From: Gracilimonas sp965227785
GTDB taxonomy: Bacteria; Bacteroidota; Rhodothermia; Balneolales; Balneolaceae
NCBI RefSeq assembly: GCF_965227785.1
Contig: NZ_OZ245785.1
Location: forward strand, 992,001 to 1,056,000
Length of the DNA: 64,000 nt
Direction: 5' to 3'
The notes under the pieces were generated by a model that was not told where the DNA came from, did not search any database, and worked only from the letters and a program-made list of their open reading frames with translations. Shown here piece by piece: positions 16,518 through 24,289 of the stretch. The first letter of the stretch is position 1. Each line of letters opens with the position of its first letter. The position numbers were made by a program, and so were the translations under genes.

Positions 16518-17888
16518 TTGAAACAAACAGCTACTTTAGGTTTACTCACTTTCTTGCTCTGTCTCCCACTGCTTTCCCAGGCTCAAACACTGCAGGAAAA
16601 AATCGGGCAAATGATTATGGTTGGGGTTGAAACCAGCCAGGAACACCAGGACTCTTTAAAATACGACATTGAGCACCGAAACCTGGGTGGAGTTTTGATG
16701 TTTGCCTATAACCTGCGTTTCCCCAGCCAGATACGCAGCCAAAACTCAAGATTTCAGGGACTCGCGGAAACCCCTCTGTTTTTAGCTACGGATCAGGAGG
16801 GCGGTATTGTAGCCCGGCTTGATGAACAAAATGGATATGAACGAACCTTCTCGGCCTATAAATTGGGTACCGAATTCAACTCGGAAGATTCCACCCGAAA
16901 ACAAGCGGCCCTTATGGCGGGCTGGATGGCTACTGCAGGACTAAATATGAACCTCGCGCCGGTTGTGGATGTAAACGTAGATCCAAACAGTCCGGCTATT
17001 GGCGGTCTCGATCGTAGCTTCTCTACGGATGAAGAGGTTGTGTATCAGCATGCCTCCTGGTTTGTGGATGAATTTCATAAGCAGAATATTGCCACTTCTC
17101 TGAAGCACTTTCCCGGTCATGGAAGTGCCGTTTCCGATTCGCATGAGGGCTTTACTGACATCACCGATACCTGGGAAGACCGTGAACTCGACCCTTTCCG
17201 TTTCCTTATTGAAGGTGGATACAACGATGCGGTCATGACAGGGCATTTGTTTAATCAGAACTGGGATGAGAACTACCCGGCTTCCCTTTCTTCCTATGCT
17301 GTCACCGATATTCTGAGAGACAGCCTTGGATTTAACGGCGTTGTGATTTCCGATGAACTTTTTATGGGTGCTGTTCAGGAAAATTATGGCATGGATGAGG
17401 CCATTGTTCAGGTGGTTAACTCTGATACTGATATTCTTCTGTTCAATACCAATTTATACAAGGACAAATCCCTTCCGGCGTATATCATTTCACTTATTTC
17501 AGAAAAAGTAGAAGCCGGTATTATTGATGAAGCTACCATCACTGCCTCTTATAATCGCATCATGGCCCTGAAGGATTCCCGTATCCCTACCAGCAATGAA
17601 GTGGATTTTCAACCCAACGAACTTCCCGATCAGGTTGAAATTGCTAATTACCCGAACCCGTTTAATCCTTCTACTACCATTACTTTATCTCTTGATCAGG
17701 CCAGCCAGGTGAATATTCAGGTGTTTAACTCCATAGGCCAACGAGTACAAACACTTGCGCAGACACGGCTCTCATCAGGAGTCCATAACTTTACGTTTGA
17801 CGGGAGAAGCCTCAGCTCGGGTATGTATCTGGTTGCGGTTAGCACTCCGGAAACCCGACAGGTTCATAAAATGATGCTTATTAAATAA
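16518..17888 (+). CDS. Secreted GH3 beta-N-acetylhexosaminidase-like enzyme with T9SS tail
   Basis: A 456-aa exported glycoside hydrolase family 3 enzyme of the NagZ type, expected to remove terminal beta-GlcNAc from glycans or peptidoglycan fragments. The start is TTG at 16518, giving a signal peptide (TATLGLLTFLLCLPLLSQAQ). Catalytic features are KHFPGHG (196-202), the NagZ-type Asp-His dyad SDSH (Asp207, His209) and nucleophile Asp279 in VVISDEL. The catalytic domain is followed by a T9SS type A domain starting near residue 375 (NYPNPFNPSTTI). A second, cytoplasmic paralogue without signal or tail lies at 35776. It is a single gene between a transporter and a small membrane protein. Confidence 0.9.
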   Translation: MKQTATLGLLTFLLCLPLLSQAQTLQEKIGQMIMVGVETSQEHQDSLKYDIEHRNLGGVLMFAYNLRFPSQIRSQNSRFQGLAETPLFLATDQEGGIVARLDEQNGYERTFSAYKLGTEFNSEDSTRKQAALMAGWMATAGLNMNLAPVVDVNVDPNSPAIGGLDRSFSTDEEVVYQHASWFVDEFHKQNIATSLKHFPGHGSAVSDSHEGFTDITDTWEDRELDPFRFLIEGGYNDAVMTGHLFNQNWDENYPASLSSYAVTDILRDSLGFNGVVISDELFMGAVQENYGMDEAIVQVVNSDTDILLFNTNLYKDKSLPAYIISLISEKVEAGIIDEATITASYNRIMALKDSRIPTSNEVDFQPNELPDQVEIANYPNPFNPSTTITLSLDQASQVNIQVFNSIGQRVQTLAQTRLSSGVHNFTFDGRSLSSGMYLVAVSTPETRQVHKMMLIK

Positions 17889-17894
17889 GGGTAT

Positions 17895-17925
17895 AAAAAA
17901 ATCCGTCAGGAATATTATCGGCGGA
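17895..17925 (-). terminator. Possible minus-strand terminator
   Basis: Weak inverted arms TCCGTC (17902-17907) and GGCGGA (17920-17925) lie next to seven A residues (17895-17901), which on the minus strand read as a T tract. It would end the transcript of the small membrane protein gene. The stem is short and has a mismatch or wobble. Confidence 0.3.
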
Positions 17926-17966
17926 CTTAGATACACGTCAAATATGGCTTGATCAATTGAATTCAA

Positions 17967-18461
17967 TCACTGAAAGAAAAGCAAAAGAATCAGCAACAAC
18001 GCTGTAATATTAGAGAAAGCCGTTCGGATGATATTCCATTTTACCCACTTCTCTTCAAAATCAGTACGGGCGGTTTTCAGCTCATCATCATCCATCTCAT
18101 CTACATCAAGTGTCTGCAAAACATCATTCAGCGGAATATTAATCCGCACGGTTGGTAACTGAACCCCCAGGAAATAAGTAAGAATGGCAAGGATCATGAA
18201 TACCCAACCTGTGGTATCTAACTCTCCTACGCCCAAAACTGCCGTTATAACCAAAGCTATGATTGAGCCCACCCAGAATATCATAAATAGAGCCTGACCG
18301 TTTTGAATTACACGGTCTATAGCCTGAAAAGCGCGAATAAATTCACCATCGTTCAGGTTCTTAATGCCCGGCATAACCACTATAGAAAAAGCCATTAAAA
18401 AACCACCGACCACTGAACAAAAAAAGGTGGCAAGAATCAGTGCAATCTGAAAAATATCCAT
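17967..18461 (-). CDS. DUF1772-like integral membrane protein
   Basis: A 164-aa protein with four hydrophobic segments: about 5-28 (ALILATFFCSVVGGFLMAFS), 58-82, 86-105 and 145-164, with an acidic loop DVDEMDDDELKTARTDFEEKW before the last. The arrangement and the VMPG motif after the first helix fit DUF1772, a family that includes anthrone-oxygenase-like proteins in fungi; bacterial members are uncharacterised. It is convergent with the secreted GH3 gene and divergent from the YbaK-like gene, with 233 bases between the two starts. Role unknown. Confidence 0.7.
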   Translation of the reverse strand: MDIFQIALILATFFCSVVGGFLMAFSIVVMPGIKNLNDGEFIRAFQAIDRVIQNGQALFMIFWVGSIIALVITAVLGVGELDTTGWVFMILAILTYFLGVQLPTVRINIPLNDVLQTLDVDEMDDDELKTARTDFEEKWVKWNIIRTAFSNITALLLILLLFFQ

Positions 18462-18484
18462 AGATAGAGTCCCCGAAAATGTAG

Positions 18485-18598
18485 ATGTGTTAATTACCCT
18501 TAGCGTTAAGGAATGTAGCTAAGCCCAAAATATAAATCCAGTCTGCAGACAGGGTTAAGAAATTCTCATTCCGTGAATTTACTACCCTGTTAACACAT
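18485..18598. repeat. Inverted-repeat element with central palindrome
   Basis: Nine-base arms ATGTGTTAA (18485-18493) and TTAACACAT (18590-18598) enclose about 96 bases that include the perfect palindrome GTCTGCAGAC (18541-18550) and a CCTTA/TAAGG pair. It lies between two divergent genes. It might be a small repeat element or a two-operator control region; chance cannot be excluded. Confidence 0.35.
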
Positions 18599-18685
18599 TC
18601 TGCCACAGAGAGTTGAACCTTATTTTGAATGGTAATGAGGCTATTTTAGTTTTATAGATATACGTTTTGATCTATAACTTAAACC

Positions 18686-18690
18686 GGAGG
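18686..18690 (+). promoter_or_regulatory. Strong Shine-Dalgarno site
   Basis: GGAGG sits 4 bases before ATG 18695 and fixes that start. Canonical sites this good are rare in the window, where most genes have weak, A-rich leaders. Confidence 0.7.
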
Positions 18691-18694
18691 TTCT

Positions 18695-19162
18695 ATGCCA
18701 TTGAACAAGTTGATTGATTACCTGGATGAAAACAACAAGAAGTATATAGTTGTTAAGCACTCTCCTGTTTTTACCACTCAGGAAGTAGCCGCTTCCGCTC
18801 ACATCCCCGGAAAGAATATGGCCAAAACCGTAATGGTGAAAGTGGATGGAACCATAATGATGGTTGTACTTCCTTCCACCCATAACGTTGATTTTGATTC
18901 CATCAAAGAAGCCGTTGGAGCAAATGAGGTTGAGCTGGCTTCGGAGGAAGAATTTGAGGAATTGTTTCCTGACTGTGAGCTGGGCGCTATGCCACCATTT
19001 GGCAATCTTTATGATTTAGAAACCCTGGTTGCGGAGTCTCTTACGGAGGATGAAGAAATTGCCTTTAACGCCGGAACCCATAAAGAGCTCGTAAAAATGA
19101 ACTACCGCGATTTTGAAGAGCTGGTTGAACCCAAAATTCTGCCGGTTGGAGTACGGGCATAG
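18695..19162 (+). CDS. YbaK/EbsC-family aminoacyl-tRNA deacylase-like protein
   Basis: A 155-aa free-standing editing-domain protein of the YbaK/ProX superfamily, whose members hydrolyse mischarged tRNAs in the cytoplasm. The fold-typical N-terminus (YIVVKHSPVFTTQEVAASAHIPGKNMAKTVMVK) places a lysine of the AKT motif near residue 45, the usual catalytic lysine position. The later GAMPPFGN motif (about 102-109) is also family-typical. Length is normal. Which tRNA it edits cannot be deduced. A GGAGG site supports the start. A VxPxxHxVD stretch (VLPSTHNVDFDS) is characteristic of the subgroup often annotated only as a YbaK/aminoacyl-tRNA synthetase-associated protein. Confidence 0.88.
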   Translation: MPLNKLIDYLDENNKKYIVVKHSPVFTTQEVAASAHIPGKNMAKTVMVKVDGTIMMVVLPSTHNVDFDSIKEAVGANEVELASEEEFEELFPDCELGAMPPFGNLYDLETLVAESLTEDEEIAFNAGTHKELVKMNYRDFEELVEPKILPVGVRA

Positions 19163-19164
19163 CA

Positions 19165-19194
19165 AAAACAGGTTCGTCTATCTATCCAAACCTG
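19165..19194 (-). terminator. Rho-independent terminator, minus strand
   Basis: Arms CAGGTT (19169-19174) and AACCTG (19189-19194) form a 6-bp stem; on the minus strand the stem is followed by TTTTTG. It is placed correctly to end transcription of the pilin-like gene that stops at 19215, between convergent genes. Confidence 0.45.
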
Positions 19195-19214
19195 ATAACA
19201 CGAGCCCCGTATCG

Positions 19215-19661
19215 TTAATTAGGTGTATTTGTCCACGTGATGTCGTCTTTGGAAACCACCAAGTCAAAGTAGTCGGAATCTGAAACCAGGGTGGAAATAT
19301 CGAGGGGGCCGCCTACTTCCATCATCGGTTCTCCCCATAGTCCCACTTCGGTAGGCGTAACGCTATATACGTGATATACCCCATTGGCATTTCGTGCATG
19401 TAGTCCATCTTCCGAAATCTCATCGGCGGGGAACGCTATTTTGTGGAAAGTAAAACCGTCAAAACTACCCCCGCCCCCGCCAAGCATTGGAGGTTTTTGT
19501 ACGTAACTCTGCACAGATGCCGATATGGCTATCAGATCCTGACGAACTGCATCGTTATTTAAAGAATTTGAGGCATCCCCGAAAACTGTGATGGCGATTA
19601 CCGTTGCGATACCTACTAATACTGTAACCAATATTACCAGGAGTAATTGTTGCTGTCCCAT
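19215..19661 (-). CDS. Pilin-like exported protein with N-terminal helix
   Basis: A 148-aa protein that begins MGQQQLLLVILVTVLVG and continues hydrophobic to about residue 28, then a soluble domain containing LNNDAVRQDLIAISASVQSYV, a helix-plus-head layout like type IV pilins and pseudopilins. It lacks the canonical GFTLIE cleavage motif; the very short pre-sequence and absence of Glu5 make processing by a normal prepilin peptidase uncertain. A run of five glycines (LGGGGGSF) lies near residue 60. It is alone, with no pilus-assembly genes nearby. The approximately 180 bases upstream contain several short inverted repeats. Function unknown. Confidence 0.65.
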   Translation of the reverse strand: MGQQQLLLVILVTVLVGIATVIAITVFGDASNSLNNDAVRQDLIAISASVQSYVQKPPMLGGGGGSFDGFTFHKIAFPADEISEDGLHARNANGVYHVYSVTPTEVGLWGEPMMEVGGPLDISTLVSDSDYFDLVVSKDDITWTNTPN

Positions 19662-19842
19662 AAGCCTAACGTAGATTGATTTTTCTTCATAATATTGAAG
19701 AATGGGATAGAACGGAATTAGAAATAATTTAGGTAGTTCTCGCCCAACGGGTTGAGAATAAATAAATGAAGTTTATAGTGAAGAGGCTGCATGCCCTTAA
19801 CAATATCCTTTTAAAAAGGTTATACCGCTGCTCTTTTCTAAC

Positions 19843-20184
19843 TTAACTGTACATAGAATCAATATGCCTCAAGAGAATTGTTGATATAATTGGAACGTGT
19901 GGTTTAATAAATTCAACCATTTCATCCTTCTCATAAAAAGGGCGTACTATTGTAAGAAGAAATAATAAGCCTATTATCATGCCAAAGAATAAAGTGAGAA
20001 ATATACTGATCAAAGCCAGGGCAATTTCTAACAAGCTTAAATTTGATAACGGTAATAAATCAGGAAAAAAGTAGGTAAGCACTTTTTCTAAGAGGATGAA
20101 TAGCAACCACGCTCCCCCGAGCATAAATGAATACGTAAGGAAACTTACAAGCATATCCCGCAATTTTGATTTTTCAGTACTCAT
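19843..20184 (-). CDS. Small integral membrane protein, unknown
   Basis: A 113-aa protein with two or three hydrophobic segments (about residues 12-36, LTYSFMLGGAWLLFILLEKVL; and 49-80, LEIALALISIFLTLFFG then IIGLLFLLTIV) and a charged C-terminus DEMVEFIKPH. I recognise no family. The stretch is AT-rich compared with the surrounding housekeeping genes. It lies about 180 bases upstream of the pilin-like gene on the same strand and is divergent from the lipoprotein gene at 20455. The reading frame and start (ATG 20184) are plausible, but it has no independent support beyond its membrane-protein character. Confidence 0.55.
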   Translation of the reverse strand: MSTEKSKLRDMLVSFLTYSFMLGGAWLLFILLEKVLTYFFPDLLPLSNLSLLEIALALISIFLTLFFGMIIGLLFLLTIVRPFYEKDEMVEFIKPHVPIISTILLRHIDSMYS

Positions 20185-20454
20185 GATACTTACCTGTAAC
20201 TATTATTGAATCGGCATAAGATATAATTTCACAAACGAAGCTACTTTATCCTTTTTCACTAAACAACTGGTTTTCAGGGAGTAATGAGCCGAATAGCACA
20301 TCAATAATGAATGAGTTGATGTAAACCGTTGCGTTTCCAACACCCTCTTTCCCCACAAAAACCAAGGTCTAATTTTGTTCACTCATCCAGAGAAAATGCT
20401 CCAATATCTTGGCATTGAGTAATTATATTTTGTTTCTTCTTCCACCAATTTTTC

Positions 20455-21285
20455 ATGATCAGAGACTTAATGCGCTTATTTGTTCAATTTATCCTACTCT
20501 TCATCCCTCTTTTCTTATTCAACTCCTGTTCCCTTTCAAAACTCACTGAACTATTGGACGAAGCCACTCAGACAGAGAGGCTTAACCAAACGCTCATTTA
20601 TGACTTTTTCATCAGTTATGAGCTGACCGAAAAAAATTGGAATTCACAAGCTTTGCTCAACTATGCTCCACAAATTCACTTTGGACAAGCAAAGCAAATA
20701 ACTGTTGACTCAGAGATTGTTGGACAGGAAGAATTCATCACCTATAACTTTAGCGATCAGGGTAATCTAATACAGATTATTTACCAGGTAGACCGTGGTG
20801 GAGGTGACTTTTCTCGCTATTATTATGACCTATATTATCAGGATGGACGTTTGTCATATATTTACATCGGAGATGAAAAGAAAATTGAATTCACCTATAG
20901 CGAATTAAACAGGCTAACTTCAATCACCCGGAACAAAAGCGGAGCTATATTTGAGTATCATTTTGAATATCAGCCGGGCCAAAACAGAGCAGATATTAAA
21001 CTGGACGTTATTAAGGATGGAGAAAAAAGGGCCAGCTCACGCCCCTATTTTGTTGAATGGGATGACGAGCTGCGATTACGAGCTTTTTCTATTGATACCT
21101 ACCAAACACATGACATTGTCTATTCGGAACAGGGCACACCGGTGACCGTGCAATTTGACGCTACAAAACAATCTGATGTAGACCTGAGTTGGGAGTATAC
21201 CTACGATGATAAAGGCAACTGGATAGAAAAAACGTTTAAAGTAAACTGGTATAAGAGAGAGATTCAGTATAAAACCGGAGAATAA
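20455..21285 (+). CDS. Putative lipoprotein with Rhs/YD-like strand repeats
   Basis: A 276-aa predicted lipoprotein: a hydrophobic leader (FVQFILLFIPLFLF) and lipobox FNSC with Cys25. The mature part is beta-rich and has repeated phrases typical of YD/Rhs-like or 'DKxGNW' hypothetical proteins: YNFSDQGNLIQIIYQ, FTYSELNRLTSITR, YTYDDKGNWIEKT. These suggest a short beta-strand repeat domain on the periplasmic face of a membrane. Function is unknown. It is followed by a long repeat-rich noncoding stretch and is convergent with the TlpA-like gene. A TTATATTTTG string about 30 bases before the ATG may be part of its promoter. Confidence 0.7.
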   Translation: MIRDLMRLFVQFILLFIPLFLFNSCSLSKLTELLDEATQTERLNQTLIYDFFISYELTEKNWNSQALLNYAPQIHFGQAKQITVDSEIVGQEEFITYNFSDQGNLIQIIYQVDRGGGDFSRYYYDLYYQDGRLSYIYIGDEKKIEFTYSELNRLTSITRNKSGAIFEYHFEYQPGQNRADIKLDVIKDGEKRASSRPYFVEWDDELRLRAFSIDTYQTHDIVYSEQGTPVTVQFDATKQSDVDLSWEYTYDDKGNWIEKTFKVNWYKREIQYKTGE

Positions 21286-21301
21286 CAGCATTGGAGCAAC
21301 A

Positions 21302-21740
21302 GGGCCGGTATAAAATCAGACAGCCCGTCTGCCTTGTTAGCCAAGGCTTGAGCCTGTTTTACTCATTTGGACCGGGAGGTCCGTACCGGCTTTTCCAACC
21401 GGGTGGTTGGGAACAAGAAGAACAAGGCGCACCGGGTTAGAAGTTCACGGAAGTAGCAAAATTAAATTCACCCAATCAAGTTCATATCTTATCCGTGCTT
21501 AACCTCATCCCAAATCTCCAGCTAATTCTCGTTAACCTCGTTCCGAAGCTCCAGCTTCGGAACGCATGTGGTAAGCTCTGCTTACATGGTACCGGGATAA
21601 CAGGAAATATTGATTGGAGTACCAGGGCAGATATACTACCGGACTGCCCGTCTGCTTATGTTGACCCAAGAGCATGTATCCCTTAGTTGGACCAGGTGGT
21701 CCTAAATAGCGTTCCCAACCGGGCGGTTGGGAACGAGGTC
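21302..21740. repeat. REP-like palindrome cluster with two composite copies
   Basis: This fills most of the 538-base gap 21286-21823. Two diverged copies (about 21302-21420 and 21620-21740) share the order: GCCCGTCTGC, then a GGACC/GGTCC palindrome (21369-21382; 21689-21702), then arms built on CCAACC and GGTTGGGAAC (21393-21414; 21711-21734, the latter a perfect 10-bp inverted repeat). Between them is a perfect 11-bp palindrome, GTTCCGAAGCT / AGCTTCGGAAC (21540-21563), and a degenerate repeat of it at about 21511. These shapes match widespread REP-type sequences mobilised by RAYT transposases; no transposase is present. Short open frames here are not genes. Confidence 0.8.
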
Positions 21741-21823
21741 AAGGGAGAAGGTGTGTCTAACATCTGGGTTTTTGTACTATTTCTTGACTCTTACCTAAGA
21801 GTAACGTTTGTTAGTGGGCGAAC

Positions 21824-22984
21824 TTATTCTTTAAATAGAGTATACATCTCAATCTCTACTTCTTTTTGAGTTAACTTAATTCCGTAAACATCTAAAAGCT
21901 TAGATTCTAAACTCTTAAAATTATCAGTAGGTAATTCTACTTTATACTTATTTGATTTAGGTAACTCTGCTTCAAAATGCATTTGATAAGAATCCTCCAA
22001 CGTATTAATGACTTGCTTTATTGATAATCCATGCCCTCTCCAGAAACCACTACCAGATGAAGTACCAGTACTTTTGCTTTCAGTATCAACAAAGTTTGAT
22101 GTAAATAAGCTATCATGAGCTACTGAAAGCACATAGGCACTCCTTATTTCAGTAACAGTTGCTAATCTAAAGCCAAGACGATCTGAAATGACGGAAGCTA
22201 GCCGTTCATTTAGATTGTTAATTGAACTTAATCCTTGATCAGATTTAAAGCGGATATCAAACTTTTCAGAGGCAGTATCTGGAATACTAAGGCGATACTC
22301 ACTTTGGTTTAGGAGATATGATAGTACTTTCTTAAGGCTATAATTGGCAATGGTCAATTCATTTAAATCAGAATAACGCCCACTTGCTACGCCCATTTGA
22401 GTTTTATTCGTATCAATTTCGAGTGAATAGTTTGCGTTGGTAATTCCAAGTTCATTGATGCGATTAGTCTCCTCCTCTATATTAATGGTTCCCGAATTTT
22501 CTGATTCAATATTTAAAAAGTAAGAAATCATTGATTTGTTTAGAGACATCGGATAACCTTTCCAACGAAGAACTCCATCACTGTCAATCAGAAAAACAAC
22601 CGGAAATCCTTGTACTCTATAATTATTGATTGACACTTGTGAGGTATCAGATCCCATCATTGATCGAAATTCTTTTTCCTCTATAAAAGCACGAATAATT
22701 TCCGGCTCTTCAAAAGATATAGAGATGAATGCTATATCCTCATTATGAAATTCCTCAACCAAATCATTGAAATGGGGGATGCTGTATACACACGGCCCGC
22801 AGGTTGTAAACCAGAATTTTAAAACAATAGGTTTACCTTTAATTTCAGTATCAGAATAATTAGGATTTGAAACCCAATCATTTACCTTAATGGTGGGGGC
22901 AGGTTGATTTAACTCAGGAACTTGACTAAAAACAAGTCCTGAGAATAGAGTAAAATTCAAAAAGAATAGAAGATAAATCTTCAA
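21824..22984 (-). CDS. TlpA-like thioredoxin with C-terminal DUF3738-like domains
   Basis: A 386-aa exported protein. A signal peptide (LLFFLNFTLFSGLVFS) precedes a TlpA/ResA thioredoxin domain (about 23-155) with PAPTIKVNDW, the redox motif WFTTCGPC (Cys62, Cys65) and the cis-proline loop GFPVVFLID. The C-terminal half resembles DUF3738 modules: IANYSLKKVLSYLLNQ, KFDIRF, then LNERLASVISDRLGF and AYVLSV, with a second partial copy from about 305. The start is TTG at 22984, preceded by in-frame stops. It is noticeably AT-rich and lies between repeat clusters, hinting at transfer. It may reduce periplasmic disulfides; the extra domain's job is unknown. Confidence 0.85.
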   Translation of the reverse strand: MKIYLLFFLNFTLFSGLVFSQVPELNQPAPTIKVNDWVSNPNYSDTEIKGKPIVLKFWFTTCGPCVYSIPHFNDLVEEFHNEDIAFISISFEEPEIIRAFIEEKEFRSMMGSDTSQVSINNYRVQGFPVVFLIDSDGVLRWKGYPMSLNKSMISYFLNIESENSGTINIEEETNRINELGITNANYSLEIDTNKTQMGVASGRYSDLNELTIANYSLKKVLSYLLNQSEYRLSIPDTASEKFDIRFKSDQGLSSINNLNERLASVISDRLGFRLATVTEIRSAYVLSVAHDSLFTSNFVDTESKSTGTSSGSGFWRGHGLSIKQVINTLEDSYQMHFEAELPKSNKYKVELPTDNFKSLESKLLDVYGIKLTQKEVEIEMYTLFKE

Positions 22985-23054
22985 ATTATTATTTGTTTAG
23001 ATTGTTAAGCCCACTAACATAATAATATGCGGCATGGGCTATCTTTTGAGACGT

Positions 23055-23181
23055 CGGATAAGATCCTGTAATCATACACAAAATTCCCCGAATGCATTAT
23101 TTAGTTTATTATACGACGTATTTGTCGCATAACTTCGTCGTTTAATATGACGTAAGTTGCTTTAAGATAAAACCTTATCCG
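23055..23181. repeat. 127-bp element with 8-bp terminal inverted repeats
   Basis: CGGATAAG (23055-23062) and its exact reverse complement CTTATCCG (23174-23181) bound an AT-rich stretch that includes an inner ACGACG / CGTCGT pair. It occupies most of the gap between the TlpA-like gene and tatD. It could be a miniature inverted-repeat element; no coding sequence is inside. Confidence 0.4.
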
Positions 23182-23197
23182 TCATTTTCAACTTCTT

Positions 23198-23956
23198 TTA
23201 AGTCCCGAACAACTGCTTCGCCGTCTCCGTGGTTCGGGCATCTATTTCTTCAAGGCTCAACTCAAAAAGTTCGGCCAGTTTTTGAGCCGTATATTTCATG
23301 AAGGCCGGTTCGTTGCGTTTTCCACGCTTTGGGGTGGGCGACAGATAGGGCGCATCGGTTTCCAGAACCATCTTGTCCAGCGTAAGCTGAGCTACGGTTG
23401 TATCCACTCCCCCGTTTTTAAAAGTCACCACACCACCAATACCCAGGTGAAAGCCAAAACCGATGGCGCGTTTTCCTTCTTCTACGGTTCCGTTAAAACA
23501 GTGCCAGATGCCGGTCAGGCTTCCATCCTGCTCTTCTTCCAGGATGTCTAACACATCAGCTGTACTCTCCCGGTTGTGGATGATAATTGGCTTTTGCACC
23601 TCTTTGGCTACTTTGCAATGAATACGCAGGCTTTTTTTTTGTTCTTCCACATGATCAGTGCTCCAGTAATAGTCCAGGCCGGTTTCTCCCACTCCATAAA
23701 TATCATCTTTTGAACAAAGCCCGAACAACTGCTCCTCAAAGTCATCCGGCACGCTTTTCACATCACAGGGATGAATTCCCGCCATCTTATAAAAATCAAT
23801 TTCCGGGTGACTCAGTTTCTCCATCTGCTTCAGCGAATCGAAATCGATCGCAGGCATAAAAATGGCTTTTACACCGGCCTCCACCGCACGTTGATTTACG
23901 GCTTCTCGGTCATCATCAAATTTAGGAAGGTAAATGTGGGAATGGGTGTCTATCAC
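23198..23956 (-). CDS. TatD-family metal-dependent hydrolase (DNase)
   Basis: A 252-aa cytoplasmic TatD-family amidohydrolase-fold enzyme; studied members are metal-dependent DNases, some acting on D-Tyr-tRNA or in DNA repair. Metal ligands are visible: DTHSH (His4, His6 in MIDTHSH), Glu in GETGLDYYW, His in IIHNRES, His in WHCFNG and Asp in ETDAPYL. The start codon is GTG at 23956. Length is normal. Upstream 333 bases up to nagB contain REP-like palindromes. YcfH/TatD paralogues cannot be separated here, so no symbol is given. Confidence 0.92.
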   Translation of the reverse strand: MIDTHSHIYLPKFDDDREAVNQRAVEAGVKAIFMPAIDFDSLKQMEKLSHPEIDFYKMAGIHPCDVKSVPDDFEEQLFGLCSKDDIYGVGETGLDYYWSTDHVEEQKKSLRIHCKVAKEVQKPIIIHNRESTADVLDILEEEQDGSLTGIWHCFNGTVEEGKRAIGFGFHLGIGGVVTFKNGGVDTTVAQLTLDKMVLETDAPYLSPTPKRGKRNEPAFMKYTAQKLAELFELSLEEIDARTTETAKQLFGT

Positions 23957-24289
23957 TTAGTTGGTGCCTGGTTATTTAAAATGCCACTAAAGATCCTGAA
24001 TCAATTTCAGGATGACAACCATTGATTCTGAATCAAGACTCCCTTTAAAGGCAGGCACATGATAGCAGCCTTAGCTTCAGGTCTTCAGATGCTTTTGTAA
24101 TCCTGACAAAAAACTCACCTATACATAAGGGACACATTATGTTATCAAATTGTTGCTTTAGGTAAAACTGCCCAACATCGTATTGAATTAATCATTATAA
24201 GCCTTATTTTGCGGGTTCTATCTTTTTCAGACCTGCCCTCTTTAATGCGGGCTTTGCATCGAAATTAACATCTAATCAATTATTGTTTT
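23957..24289. other. Intergenic region with two REP-like palindromes
   Basis: The 333 bases between divergent tatD and nagB hold no gene. There is a palindrome with arms ATCCTGAA (23993-24000) and TTCAGGAT (24006-24013), followed by GATGAC, a shape found as an interspersed repeat in many bacteria, and a second one, TTGATTC / GAATCAA (24022-24036). A TATTTTG string at 24205-24211 could belong to the nagB promoter, 79 bases before its ATG. Confidence 0.6.

Noticed and set aside
21495..21869. Small open frames of about 60 codons in the repeat cluster
   Set aside because: They run through palindromic repeats and have no start signals or protein-like sequence.
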